This document shows, one piece after another, positions 42,546 to 52,803 of a DNA stretch of 64,000 bases. Each line of letters opens with the position of its first letter. The first letter of the stretch is position 1. Source of the DNA: an uncultured Barnesiella sp. (GTDB lineage Bacteria > Bacteroidota > Bacteroidia > Bacteroidales > Barnesiellaceae); assembly GCA_944320015.1 (NCBI GenBank), contig CALUFO010000002.1, forward strand, positions 1-64,000, read 5' to 3'. The notes beneath the pieces were generated by a model. It was given only the letters and a program-made list of their open reading frames with translations, searched no databases and was not told the DNA's origin. The position numbers and the translations under genes are program-made.

Positions 42546-43181
42546 ATGAAACGAATTTTATTTATTTTTCTGGCGGCATGGTTTGTATTTTCGATAGTTT
42601 TGGGTGTATTCTATTTCCCCACGGGCAAGTCGGGAAGCACCTCGGGAGAAATGTCGGTACTCGATGCGATATATACTCGCACCAGTATTCGCTCATATAC
42701 CGATAAAGCCGTGGAGCCCGAAAAAATCGAACAGATTCTGCGTGCCGGCATGTCGGCTCCTACGGCTCGAAATCAACAGCCGTGGGCGTTTGTGGTTATC
42801 GACGATAAAAGTATAATGACCCAATTGGCCGACTCTCTGCCATACGCCAAAATGCTGGCTTCGGCACCGGTGGCCATTGTGGTGTGTGGCGACCTGAGCA
42901 AGGCGATAGAAGGCGAGGGGGCGACCTATTGGATTCAAGACGCCTCGGCGGCTACCGAAAATATTTTGCTGGCGGCTCACGGCTTGGGGCTCGGGGCTGT
43001 ATGGACAGGGGCTTATCCTGTTATGGACCGGGTGAGAGCCATTCGCGACGTCCTTGGATTGCCTCCGCATATTATCCCCTTGAATGTGATACCTATGGGT
43101 TATCCCGACAACGTGCCGGCTCCCAAGGATAAATGGAAACCCGAGAACATTCGCAAAAACAACTGGGCGAACGCCTATTGA
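42546..43181 (+). CDS. Membrane-anchored nitroreductase family protein
   Basis: A 211-aa flavoprotein (FMN-dependent NAD(P)H oxidoreductase). An N-terminal hydrophobic segment (ILFIFLAAWFVFSIVLGVFYF) anchors or exports it. The nitroreductase fold follows with the FMN-binding YTRTSIRSYTDKAV, the phosphate-binding MSAPTARNQQPWAFVVI, and AHGLGLGAVWTGAYP. The C-terminal VIPMGYPDNVPAPKDKW is typical of the BluB/NfsA-like small group. An anchored form is less usual than the common cytoplasmic one. It follows rimM by 22 bp. Substrate unknown. Confidence 0.9.
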   Translation: MKRILFIFLAAWFVFSIVLGVFYFPTGKSGSTSGEMSVLDAIYTRTSIRSYTDKAVEPEKIEQILRAGMSAPTARNQQPWAFVVIDDKSIMTQLADSLPYAKMLASAPVAIVVCGDLSKAIEGEGATYWIQDASAATENILLAAHGLGLGAVWTGAYPVMDRVRAIRDVLGLPPHIIPLNVIPMGYPDNVPAPKDKWKPENIRKNNWANAY

Positions 43182-43202
43182 ATTTCAATAGTTTCGACGC
43201 AT

Positions 43203-43237
43203 AAAAAAACGAACCTTCACCCGAGGTCCGTTTTTTT
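43203..43237. terminator. Bidirectional terminator between nitroreductase and thi operon
   Basis: The stem AAAAAAACG-a-ACC / GGT-c-CGTTTTTTT serves both converging transcripts. Confidence 0.85.
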
Positions 43238-43255
43238 ATGTTTGTGTGTAGAGGC

Positions 43256-43954
43256 CTATCGGTTGATTTCGATAATTTCGTGCCGTAGCGAGAGCAGGTC
43301 GATTAGATAGAGTTTCCCGCTCAGCACCTCGCCGCAGCCGATGATGATTTTTATCGCTTCGGCCGCCTCGGTGCAACCCACGATACCCGGTAGAACACCT
43401 ACGACACCTCCCGTCGAAAGCGGGGGGAGTATCTCGGGACGTGGATAGAGGTCGCTGTATCGAGGCCCTCCTCGGTAGTTGAAGACCGATACTTGTCCCC
43501 GAAACTCGGCAATAGCGCCATAGACGTAGGGCTTGCCTTGGTAGGCGCATACCTCGTCGATGAGATAGCGGGTGGCCGCATTGTCGCAACCGTCGACGAC
43601 GAGGTCGTAACCGTCGATTATCGAGTGGGCGTTTTGGGCGGTGAGCCGGGTAGGGTGGCACACGACATGGGTGTTGCTGTTCAAGCCCGACAGCTGCCGC
43701 TGGGCACACTCGACCTTGGGGAGTCCCACTTCGGCTTCGGTATAGAGTATCTGCCGTTGCAGATTGCTCTCCGACACCACGTCGTCGTCGACCAGTCCCA
43801 CAGTGCCTACACCGGCCGCCGTGAGATAAAGTGCGGCGGGCGAACCCAGTCCTCCCGCGCCCACAATCAACACCCGGGCTCGGCTCAACTTTTTTTGTCC
43901 CGCTTCGCCTATCTCGGGGAGCATCGTCTGTCTGCTGTATCGCTCGTCCATCAA
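43256..43954 (-). CDS. thiF: ThiF/MoeB-type E1-like adenylyltransferase
   Basis: In thiamine synthesis ThiF adenylates the ThiS C-terminal Gly-Gly. The 232-aa protein has RYSRQTMLPEIGEAGQ, the nucleotide-binding GAGGLGSPAALYL, DDDVVSESNLQRQ and DGCDNAATRYLIDE. The zinc-binding CxxC pairs and the catalytic Cys of E. coli ThiF (in an S-C-x-x-A-G-V type loop) are missing: the loop here reads LPPLSTGGVVGVLPG. It is the last gene of the operon, overlapping thiH by 4 bp. Confidence 0.92.
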   Translation of the reverse strand: MMDERYSRQTMLPEIGEAGQKKLSRARVLIVGAGGLGSPAALYLTAAGVGTVGLVDDDVVSESNLQRQILYTEAEVGLPKVECAQRQLSGLNSNTHVVCHPTRLTAQNAHSIIDGYDLVVDGCDNAATRYLIDEVCAYQGKPYVYGAIAEFRGQVSVFNYRGGPRYSDLYPRPEILPPLSTGGVVGVLPGIVGCTEAAEAIKIIIGCGEVLSGKLYLIDLLSLRHEIIEINR

Positions 43955-45060
43955 TCGAAGATTTTATCCCAGTCTTTCCACACCACTTCGTAACCCATGG
44001 CTTTGACTGCCTGTTCGACTTCGGCCGGGGTGCGCTCGTCGCTCACGGCAAACTGCTCGAGAGCTTGCGGATAGGTGGCATAGCCTCCCGGGTCGGTCTT
44101 TGAGCCGGCGCTTATCGAGGTCGCTCCCAGCGTGGCGATGTGGTCACGGAAATGAGGATTCTCCCGGGTCGACACCGATATGTCTACGTCGTGGTCGAAG
44201 ATGCGGAATGCAAAAATCAGCTGCGCCAATTCCCGGTCGCTCATCACCACGTTGGGTTGGAAATGCCCCTCCGACGGGCGCATGCGGGGAAAGTTGACGC
44301 TGTATTTCGTCTGCCAATAGTGTTTGCGCAAGTATTGCAGGTGAATGGCCATCATCGTGACATCGGTGCGCCACGGTTCCAACCCGATGAGTACACCCAT
44401 TCCTATTTTATGCACCCCGGCCTGACCCATGCGGTCGAAGCCGTTGAGCCGCCATTCGAAAATCGATTTCATGCCCTTGGGGTGATAGCATTTGTAGCGT
44501 TCCTTGTGGTAAGTCTCTTGGAAACAAACCACACCGTTAAGCCCCGATTGGGTGAGCCGGTAGTAGTCCTCGCTTTTGAGTGGCATCACCTCGATCGAGA
44601 GGTTCGAGAAGTAGGGACGGGCTATTTGCAAAGCCCGTTCCAAGTAGTCCACACCGGCGTCGCGGGGATTCTCGCCAGTGACGATAAGTAGGTTTTCAAA
44701 GGGCCCCAGCTTGCGTATGGCTCGGCACTCGTTCTCGATTTCCTCTTCGGTGAGGATAATTCGGGCGATGGGGTTGTTGTGGTTGAAACCGCAATACACG
44801 CAAAAGTTGTTGCACGAGTTGGTGATATAAAGCGGTACATACATCTGTATCGTTTTACCGAAACGTTCTTGTGTATAACGCCGGCTCAGTACCGCCATGT
44901 GCTCCAAATAAGGAGCGGCGGCCGGCGAGACGAGCGCCATGAAGTCGTCGATAGTCAAGTTCTCTTTGCCCAAGGCTATCTCCACGTCGCGGCTCTGTTT
45001 CGAGTCGATACAGGCGGTTATGTCGTCCCAAGAATATTTTTCTAATTCGTCGGAAAACAT
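43951..45060 (-). CDS. thiH: 2-iminoacetate synthase ThiH (radical SAM)
   Basis: ThiH cleaves tyrosine to p-cresol and dehydroglycine (2-iminoacetate), the anaerobic source of the thiazole nitrogen and carbons. The 369-aa protein has the radical-SAM cluster motif NSCNNFCVYCGFNH (Cys-x3-Cys-x2-Cys) and a YPRMRPSEGH-like NFPRMRPSEGHFQPN. HIGMGVLIGLEPWRTD-type residues follow the helix bundle. The presence of ThiH and not ThiO fits an anaerobe. It overlaps thiF by 4 bp and follows thiC by 36 bp. Confidence 0.97.
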   Translation of the reverse strand: MFSDELEKYSWDDITACIDSKQSRDVEIALGKENLTIDDFMALVSPAAAPYLEHMAVLSRRYTQERFGKTIQMYVPLYITNSCNNFCVYCGFNHNNPIARIILTEEEIENECRAIRKLGPFENLLIVTGENPRDAGVDYLERALQIARPYFSNLSIEVMPLKSEDYYRLTQSGLNGVVCFQETYHKERYKCYHPKGMKSIFEWRLNGFDRMGQAGVHKIGMGVLIGLEPWRTDVTMMAIHLQYLRKHYWQTKYSVNFPRMRPSEGHFQPNVVMSDRELAQLIFAFRIFDHDVDISVSTRENPHFRDHIATLGATSISAGSKTDPGGYATYPQALEQFAVSDERTPAEVEQAVKAMGYEVVWKDWDKIFD

Positions 45061-45096
45061 CTCTCTATAAGTTAATTCTTTAAGCCGTTAATCATA

Positions 45097-46815
<1,719 letters not shown>

Positions 46816-47586
46816 TTAGTCCAAAAATGAAGTGAGCGGGCTGCTGGCTTGCGCAAAATTATATTGAGCACCCAATCCGGCTTCGTAGGCGCGGCGTCCC
46901 GCTTCGACGGCCAGTTTGAAGGCGATAGCCATTTCCACGGGGTTGCCGGCTACGGCGATAGCGGTGTTTACGAGTACGGCGTCGGCGCCCAGTTCCATGG
47001 CTTCGGCGGCGTGCGACGGAGCCCCGATACCGGCATCGACAATGACCGGAACATTGCTCTGCTCGATAATGATTTGCAGGAAGTCGCGGGTGCGCAATCC
47101 CTTGTTGGTCCCGATAGGCGCGCCCAGTGGCATCACGGTGGCGGCTCCCGCCTCTTCGAGCCGTTTGCACAGTACGGGGTCGGCTTGGATATAAGGGAGG
47201 ACTACAAACCCCATTTTGGCCAATTGTTCGGTCGCTTTCAACGTTTCGACAGGGTCGGGCAAGAGGTATTTGGGATCGGGGTGGATTTCGAGTTTAATGA
47301 AATCGGTGCCGAAACACTCTCGTGAGAACTGGGCGGCAAGTATGGCCTCCTCGGCGTTTCTCACGCCCGATGTATTGGGCAGGAATTGCACTTTGTCGCG
47401 GTCGATGTGGGTGAGCATGTCGTCGGTAGCCTCATGGGTCATATTGATGCGTTTCATGGCTACGGTAATCATTTCGGATTCCGAGGCCTCGATGGCTTTT
47501 TCCATCAATTCGTTCGAGCTGAATTTGCCGGTGCCGACAAACAGCCGGGAGGAAAATTCGCGTCCTCCGATTACTAATTTCTTCAT
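46816..47586 (-). CDS. thiG: Thiazole synthase ThiG
   Basis: ThiG condenses 1-deoxyxylulose 5-phosphate, ThiS thiocarboxylate sulfur and dehydroglycine into the thiazole phosphate. The 256-aa TIM barrel begins [24 protein letters not shown]. It has [49 protein letters not shown] and [17 protein letters not shown], all family blocks (Schiff-base Lys in KLE). The start ATG at 47586 overlaps the thiE stop by 4 bp; the longer frame to 47769 is a thiE shadow. Confidence 0.97.
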   Translation of the reverse strand: MKKLVIGGREFSSRLFVGTGKFSSNELMEKAIEASESEMITVAMKRINMTHEATDDMLTHIDRDKVQFLPNTSGVRNAEEAILAAQFSRECFGTDFIKLEIHPDPKYLLPDPVETLKATEQLAKMGFVVLPYIQADPVLCKRLEEAGAATVMPLGAPIGTNKGLRTRDFLQIIIEQSNVPVIVDAGIGAPSHAAEAMELGADAVLVNTAIAVAGNPVEMAIAFKLAVEAGRRAYEAGLGAQYNFAQASSPLTSFLD

Positions 47587-48212
47587 GCTTTGCGATATTG
47601 GTTTAATATGTCTATTATTTTTCGGGTTTCGGCTTCGGGGTTCTCGGCTTGCAGAATCGTGCCCGACAGGGCGATGCCCGAGACCCCGGCGTCCATAAGG
47701 GCGGGTATGTCGTCGGCGGTGATTCCGCCAATGGCGACAACAGGTATTTTCAAGTCGTTTTCCCGGCATTGCCGCATGATGCGGGCGTAGCCTTCGAGTC
47801 CGAGTATGGGACTGAGGTTCTTTTTCGTTTCGGTATAACGGAACGGGCCGAGACCCACATAGTCGGCATCTTGCCGGGCTAATGACTGAATGTCTTCAAA
47901 GGTGTTGGCCGTCCCGCCGATGATGTATTTTTCGCCGATGAGCAAGCGGGCTTCCGAGACAGGCATGTCGAGTTTGCCCAAATGCACGCCGTCTATATCC
48001 AAGTCGGCGGCCAGTTGGGGATAATCGTCGAGCACGAGTATGGCTTCGTGCTCCTTGCAAAGGGGGATAAGTTGTCGAGCCGTTTGTTCAACGACATCGA
48101 GCGGCGCCTCTTTCATGCGCAATTGTATCCATTTGCAACCGCCTTTGAGGGCGGCGACAGCTCCTTCGACAATGCCGAAACGAGGAGTTTGATGTGTAAT
48201 GAATTGTAACAT
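47583..48212 (-). CDS. thiE: Thiamine-phosphate synthase
   Basis: ThiE joins the pyrimidine pyrophosphate and thiazole phosphate to make thiamine phosphate. The 209-aa barrel contains [12 protein letters not shown], the phosphate-binding [31 protein letters not shown] and the C-terminal [23 protein letters not shown]. It starts 12 bp after the neighbouring TenI-like gene, and its 3' end overlaps thiG. Confidence 0.96.
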   Translation of the reverse strand: MLQFITHQTPRFGIVEGAVAALKGGCKWIQLRMKEAPLDVVEQTARQLIPLCKEHEAILVLDDYPQLAADLDIDGVHLGKLDMPVSEARLLIGEKYIIGGTANTFEDIQSLARQDADYVGLGPFRYTETKKNLSPILGLEGYARIMRQCRENDLKIPVVAIGGITADDIPALMDAGVSGIALSGTILQAENPEAETRKIIDILNQYRKA

Positions 48213-48224
48213 ATAAGGTTGGAG

Positions 48225-48815
48225 TTAATTGTTCTTTATTCGGTTCAGTCGGGTGACAACTCCGGCTTCGGTTGGCTCTTGCCAAAGGTAGCCGAGCAGG
48301 GCTACTCCGCCGAAATGCCACTCTCGTACGGTAGCCATTCGTTCGGGGGTGATACCCCCCAATGCTATCACCTGCTCGTTTATGATTCCTTGCTCGGCTG
48401 CCGATTGTAATTGCCCGGCCGTGAAAGCCGATTGGTATCCCGCTTTGGATATACTGTCGAAGATAGGGCTTAGAAATTGATAGATATACCCTTCGCTATT
48501 GGATAATTCTTCTATCGAGTGGCAGGAGTGGGAGAGAGCGGGGGTGTAGTCGTCTGCTACGGTGGGAGGATTGGGATTCCTTCGGTTCAGATGGACGCCG
48601 GCCAGCCGATATTTCGCAGCCAATTCAAAATGGTCGTGCACTACAATGTGGTTGTAGTAACAGGGGTCGATGGCTTGCAACAACGCTTCGGTTTCCTCTT
48701 GGGTGAAATCCGGTTTGCGCAGGTGTAGCCGATAGAGCCCGTTGTCGAGCAGGGCGGCGATTAACTTCGCTTCGTCGGGGAGTACCCCCTCGGTAGTTAT
48801 CCCGATGTATTTCAT
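48225..48815 (-). CDS. TenI-like / second thiamine-phosphate-synthase-family protein
   Basis: A 196-aa ThiE-fold paralogue. It has YIGITTEGVLPDEAKLIAALL, LYRLHLRKPDF (in place of the QLR-K of ThiE), HDHFELAAKYRLAGVHLNRR and QVIALGGITPERMATV. TenI proteins of this kind aromatise the thiazole tautomer made by ThiG rather than form thiamine phosphate. The context (between thiS and thiE) supports that role, but a second synthase cannot be excluded. Confidence 0.88.
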   Translation of the reverse strand: MKYIGITTEGVLPDEAKLIAALLDNGLYRLHLRKPDFTQEETEALLQAIDPCYYNHIVVHDHFELAAKYRLAGVHLNRRNPNPPTVADDYTPALSHSCHSIEELSNSEGYIYQFLSPIFDSISKAGYQSAFTAGQLQSAAEQGIINEQVIALGGITPERMATVREWHFGGVALLGYLWQEPTEAGVVTRLNRIKNN

Positions 48816-48819
48816 GTTT

Positions 48820-49020
48820 TTATCCTCCGAATGTAGCCCGAATGACAGTTATTTTATCCTCGGCAATCAAAACTCGATTCTCCCATTCTCCTTTGGGTAC
48901 CAGTTTGTTGTCGACAGCCACGGCTGTTCCTTCGGCCGGAATTTGTTGCTGGTCGAGCAAGGCTTTGACCGTGAGCCCGTCGGGAACTTCGCACGCTTGT
49001 TGATTGACGTAGATTTTCAT
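48820..49020 (-). CDS. thiS: Sulfur carrier protein ThiS
   Basis: A 66-aa ubiquitin-like protein ending in the diagnostic Gly-Gly (VIRATFGG), which is adenylated and turned into a thiocarboxylate that donates sulfur to ThiG. Other features are the N-terminal strand MKIYVNQQACEVP and AVAVDNKLVPKGEWE, found in most ThiS proteins. It lies 8 bp from thiD and 4 bp from the TenI-like gene. Confidence 0.97.
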   Translation of the reverse strand: MKIYVNQQACEVPDGLTVKALLDQQQIPAEGTAVAVDNKLVPKGEWENRVLIAEDKITVIRATFGG

Positions 49021-49028
49021 AATGGCGT

Positions 49029-49898
49029 TTATTCGTTTGATTGTGTTGTTATTGGGGGTGATTCATGCTCTTCGTCGAGGTTCGATGCGGTCAGCGCACA
49101 GGGAGCGAAGAAGTGGTTCACACTGCCGTGTCCGTGTCCTATCGATACATCGGCTCCGGCTTGTAAAGCCCGGGTGAGGTATGTTTTGGCTCGGGCGATA
49201 GCCGTGGGCAAATCTTCACCCAAGGCCAAGTAAGAAGCTATTGCCGAAGAAAAAGTGCAGCCTGTGCCGTGGGTGTTGCGTGTGGCGACGCGGGGTGAGG
49301 TGTAGCGCACGGGAGCCGAGTGGGGGGTAAAAAGCAGGTCGCCCGATTCGGCCCCTTCGAAATGCCCGCCCTTGATGAGAACCGCCCGACAACCTATCTC
49401 GAACAACCGGCAGGCGGCTCGCTCCATATCGTTTTCGTGCGAGACGGGCAATCCGCTCAATATTTCGGTCTCGGGAATGTTGGGGGTAACAAGCGTGGCT
49501 CGGGGCAGCAATAACGACTTGACGGCTTCGATAGCTTCCTCTTCGATCAATCTGCACCCCGAGGTCGATACCATTACCGGGTCGAGTATGATATGGTCGA
49601 GCCGGTAATGCGACAGGCAATCGGCTATCGCCTCGATCGTGCGACGGGAATAGAGCATGCCCAGTTTTACCGTGTGGCAGGGAAGGTCGTCGAGTACCGC
49701 TTCGATTTGCCCGCGCACGATATTGGGGTCGACGCCTTGTATGGCGCGCACTTCGCAAGTGTTTTGCGCTGTGATGGCCGTGATGGCCGATGTGCCGAAT
49801 ACTCCGATGGCCGACATGGTTTTCAAGTCGGCTTGTATTCCGGCGCCTCCGCTACTGTCGGAACCTGCAATGGTCAATACCACGGGATAAGTTTTCAT
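49029..49898 (-). CDS. thiD: Hydroxymethylpyrimidine/phosphomethylpyrimidine kinase
   Basis: ThiD phosphorylates HMP and HMP-P to HMP-PP for thiamine synthesis. The ribokinase-like protein (289 aa) starts [21 protein letters not shown] and has [13 protein letters not shown]. It also has [19 protein letters not shown] and the ATP site [19 protein letters not shown] take the ATG at 49898 ([10 protein letters not shown]). It is the first gene behind the TPP riboswitch, about 50 bp after the aptamer. Confidence 0.97.
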   Translation of the reverse strand: MKTYPVVLTIAGSDSSGGAGIQADLKTMSAIGVFGTSAITAITAQNTCEVRAIQGVDPNIVRGQIEAVLDDLPCHTVKLGMLYSRRTIEAIADCLSHYRLDHIILDPVMVSTSGCRLIEEEAIEAVKSLLLPRATLVTPNIPETEILSGLPVSHENDMERAACRLFEIGCRAVLIKGGHFEGAESGDLLFTPHSAPVRYTSPRVATRNTHGTGCTFSSAIASYLALGEDLPTAIARAKTYLTRALQAGADVSIGHGHGSVNHFFAPCALTASNLDEEHESPPITTQSNE

Positions 49899-49948
49899 AC
49901 GGTTCGTTTTGTAGAGGGGTTGCACTTAAAACCGTATCGAAATAGATA

Positions 49949-50030
49949 GGACTATGAACAATTCCTGCGCCGGCATTATCCGTATCAGGTTCATAGGGTA
50001 TGATCTCAGCCGTTTTTAGGCACCCCTTTG
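49949..50030 (-). promoter_or_regulatory. TPP riboswitch (THI element)
   Basis: Read on the minus strand, the aptamer blocks AGGGGTGCC, GGCTGAGATCATACCC, GAACCTGATACGGATAATGCCGGCGCAGGAA occur in the conserved order (given here in pieces). This is a full THI box, placed at the head of the eight-gene thiamine operon, so TPP is expected to turn it down. Confidence 0.96.
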
Positions 50031-50038
50031 TTACACGG

Positions 50039-50046
50039 CAAAGGTA
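50039..50046 (-). promoter_or_regulatory. -7 element for the thi operon
   Basis: TACCTTTG on the minus strand sits 9 bp before the TPP aptamer. A matching -33 TTTG was not seen. Confidence 0.5.
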
Positions 50047-50122
50047 TGTATAATTTTTTTATCGGGGGTAATGCCTGTGGGTTTTAATAAAAATTAAGAG
50101 GCTCGGCATTGTATCGCCGGAG

Positions 50123-50638
50123 TTATTGTGCCTCGGTCGATTTCCCCGATTCGGAAGCGAGCTCGTCTTCGGTGTGGCAGCCCAGAAAATGGAAATCCGA
50201 CACCGCTTTCTCCCGGGGAAAACAGAAGTAGGTGAGTTCCCCTTGCGAGTGGACTTGCCGGTCGTGGATAATTTGAGCCGAGATAAAAGCGAAGTTGTGT
50301 TTTACCTCTTTGATATGGGCGCGTATTTCCAAGGCAACAGCGTCGCCGGTAGTGATTGATTTTTTGAATTTGACTTCCAGTCGGGTGGTCATGCCGGTCG
50401 TTTGCAACTTCCGGGCGACGAGCCATCCTGCGATTTCGTCCATCAGGAGAGTCTGTATTCCGCCATGTAGAGTGTGCAACCAACCTTGATAATTCTCGGT
50501 CGGGGTCCAATAAGATACTATTTCGTCTCCATCTTCGTAAAATTCCATTTTTAGTCCGTATGGATTGTTGGGGGCGCACCCGAAACAGTTATAACCCTCT
50601 TTTTCGAGCTTTACCCACGGGTTTATAATCTTTTTCAT
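50123..50638 (-). CDS. PaaI-family hotdog thioesterase
   Basis: A 171-aa single hotdog-domain protein. The N-terminus has a short CFGCAPNNPYGLKMEFY motif, followed by WLHTLHGGIQTLLMDEIAGW (the HGG-x-DE active-site helix) and TTRLEVKFKKSI. C-terminal strands carry AFISAQIIHDRQVHSQGELTYF. Members hydrolyse acyl-CoA thioesters. The substrate is unknown. It is separate from the thi operon and faces away from the polysaccharide locus. Confidence 0.9.
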   Translation of the reverse strand: MKKIINPWVKLEKEGYNCFGCAPNNPYGLKMEFYEDGDEIVSYWTPTENYQGWLHTLHGGIQTLLMDEIAGWLVARKLQTTGMTTRLEVKFKKSITTGDAVALEIRAHIKEVKHNFAFISAQIIHDRQVHSQGELTYFCFPREKAVSDFHFLGCHTEDELASESGKSTEAQ

Positions 50639-50915
50639 GATAAACGGTTGATATAAATTCTTTTCAAAGATAGAGATTTGTTTCTTTCTTTGAGGACAAA
50701 ATTATGTTAATCGGGTTGTGCTAAGTCCTTTTGCAAAGTGTAGGCACCGATTTGAAATCAACAGCTCGGGCAAAGTCACATCGGGAGATTTTTATAGAAT
50801 CGCCAAAATGATACTTACGGCGGGATTTTTTTAATAGAGTGAAATTATAAATTTCTTAAAGACATACATTTAATATAATAATTTTTGAATATAATGTTTT
50901 TTGTGTGATTTTGTT

Positions 50916-50946
50916 TTTGTTTTTTTAATAAATGTAAGTACCTTTG
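50916..50946 (+). promoter_or_regulatory. Promoter of the polysaccharide locus
   Basis: TTTG (50916-50919), 19-bp spacer, TACCTTTG (50939-50946): a very good Bacteroidetes promoter, almost 400 bp before the first gene. Confidence 0.75.
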
Positions 50947-51342
50947 CAAGGATAAGAAAAAATAGGCGACGCGGTGTAAGGGTTGGGTTTCGATTCTTCG
51001 TGAGCCTGTTTTTCGGAAAGGTATATGATCTTATCCAACCAAATAAGAAATTATTACAGTTTGGAGCGATACTAATCGGTATGAAGGGGTTGTATATCAC
51101 ACTTGAAAATGACTTTTGTCTTCTGGGATAGGGATGAAAAGGCATTTGAATATAGGTGAGGAAGTGAACCCGAGAGAAAATAATTTTTTTCGGTGACCCC
51201 AGGAAGTGTGAAAGAGTGAAATAAAAGTTATAATTAGTAGCCTTTATAATTGAACGATGAAATTCCGGCATAGAATTGGGTCAGTATGTTGGAAATTATT
51301 TAGAAGTCAGTCATGAAGCAAGGAACATTAAATTGAGTGTTT
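50947..51342 (+). other. Long untranslated leader of the polysaccharide locus
   Basis: About 395 nt between the promoter and the first gene hold no credible gene (the 76-aa frame at 50901-51131 overlaps the promoter and has no coding character). Long leaders with antitermination control are known at Bacteroides capsule operons. No UpxY/NusG-like gene is in the window, and I see no known motif in this one. Confidence 0.5.
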
Positions 51343-52437
51343 ATGGGCTATATTCCGGTATTGTTATTATCGTTTTTCATTAGTTTGGGATTTTCGTTTT
51401 TCATTATTCCAAGGATTTTAGTGATTTCGTTTAAGAAGCATTTGTTCGATATACCCAACGAGCGGAAGGTGCATCAAGGGATAGTCCCTCGCTTGGGGGG
51501 AGTCTCGTTTTTCCCGGCCATTATCTTTACCTTATCGCTTATGGTGGGATTGAATCGGATATATGGCGACGACCTGTTCCCGTCGCTCATCGTGGTGAGC
51601 GATACGGCGGTGCTGTCGTTTGGGCTGAGTAGCTTGCTGCTGTTGTATTTGACCGGTATTACCGACGATTTGATAGGGGTGCGCTACCGTCAGAAATTCA
51701 TTGTTCAAATACTTTGTGCGGGCTTGTTGGTATGCTCGGGGCTATGGCTCAACAACCTTTACGGCATATTCGGGATATACGAGTTGCCCGATTGGGTGGG
51801 AATCCCGTTCACGATTTTTATCATCGTCTTTATTACAAACGCTATCAACTTGATAGACGGGATAGATGGGCTGGCCTCGGGATTGAGCGGCATCGCTCTA
51901 TTGTTTTTTGCAGTCTTGTTTGTCTATCAACGGGAGTGGCTGTATGCGGCGCTCGCTATCATTACGCTCGGGACGATAATACCGTTTTTCTATTACAACG
52001 TTTTCGGGAATCCCAAGCGGGGTCGGAAGATTTTCATGGGCGATACCGGCTCCTTGACCATAGGTCTCATATTGAGTATCTTGGCTATCCGGTTCAGCAT
52101 GTATGACGAATCCATATTGCATCAGATACCCGATGCAATTGTGATTGCATTCTCGGTTTTGATAACTCCGGTATTCGATGTGGTTCGGGTTATTTTGCAT
52201 CGAATGCGGTTCAAGAAGAATATTTTTAGCCCCGATAAGAACCATATTCATCACAAATTCCTTGCCTTGGGCTTCTCACATCAGACGGCGATGGTGATTA
52301 TCTTGTTGATTTCTTCGGGATTTGCCGCGATGAACTTGCTGTTGCTCACCCATGTGAACATAACCGTATTGTTGATTTTGGATATTTTGATTTGGACGCT
52401 TATGCAACTGTATCTCACCCATCAGATACAGAAGTAA
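51343..52437 (+). CDS. Undecaprenyl-phosphate sugar-1-phosphate transferase, WecA/MraY family
   Basis: A 364-aa polytopic membrane protein that starts glycan assembly by moving a sugar phosphate (probably GlcNAc-1-P) from a UDP-sugar to undecaprenyl phosphate. Features are the first cytoplasmic loop HLFDIPNERKVHQGIVPRLGG, LTGITDDLIGVRYRQKF (DD catalytic pair), NAINLIDGIDGLASGLSG (DxxD) and KIFMGDTGSLTIG. The loop SPDKNHIHHKFLALG carries the His motif of the WecA branch. ATG at 51343 is preferred; a GTG at 51337 adds two residues. It is the first gene of the locus. Confidence 0.93.
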   Translation: MGYIPVLLLSFFISLGFSFFIIPRILVISFKKHLFDIPNERKVHQGIVPRLGGVSFFPAIIFTLSLMVGLNRIYGDDLFPSLIVVSDTAVLSFGLSSLLLLYLTGITDDLIGVRYRQKFIVQILCAGLLVCSGLWLNNLYGIFGIYELPDWVGIPFTIFIIVFITNAINLIDGIDGLASGLSGIALLFFAVLFVYQREWLYAALAIITLGTIIPFFYYNVFGNPKRGRKIFMGDTGSLTIGLILSILAIRFSMYDESILHQIPDAIVIAFSVLITPVFDVVRVILHRMRFKKNIFSPDKNHIHHKFLALGFSHQTAMVIILLISSGFAAMNLLLLTHVNITVLLILDILIWTLMQLYLTHQIQK

Positions 52438-52541
52438 AGGTGTGGGGGTCTCTGTCAATGCGATAATCTTGACTCATGATTGGTCTTTTTTGAGGCGATA
52501 TAGAGCAAGGAATATTACCCCCCCTCCCAGAGAAAAAGTAT

Positions 52542-52760
52542 TTGTTTGATAAACAGGCATATAGGCCGGTCTATATAGGAGATTATTCATTAATAGGTGC
52601 AGGGGCTATTGTTTTACCCGGGAGTAAAATAGGGAAATATTGCCTGATTGGTTCGGGTGCAGTAATAAAAGGTGAAATAGAAGATTATGCAATAGTAATA
52701 GGTAATCCGGCAAGAAAGATTGGAGATACCAGAGATCCTAAGTACAAATTACTTGAATAA
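52542..52760 (+). pseudogene. C-terminal fragment of a hexapeptide-repeat acetyltransferase
   Basis: A 72-codon frame without an ATG (it begins at TTG). The sequence VYIGDYSLIGAGAIVLPGSK followed by IGKYCLIGSGAVIKGEI is the left-handed beta-helix of LbH acetyltransferases, and AIVIGNPARKIG is the usual C-terminal cap. The N-terminal half is absent: upstream is only non-coding DNA. It is most likely the remains of a sugar O-acetyltransferase gene. Its base composition is more AT-rich than wecB. Confidence 0.7.
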
Positions 52761-52803
52761 TGTGTATTTTTACAAATTCAATAATTGATAGGCAATTTGT
52801 AAA

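Noticed and set aside
50901..51131. 76-aa open frame in the polysaccharide-locus leader
   Set aside because: It starts before and spans the promoter, and has no coding character.
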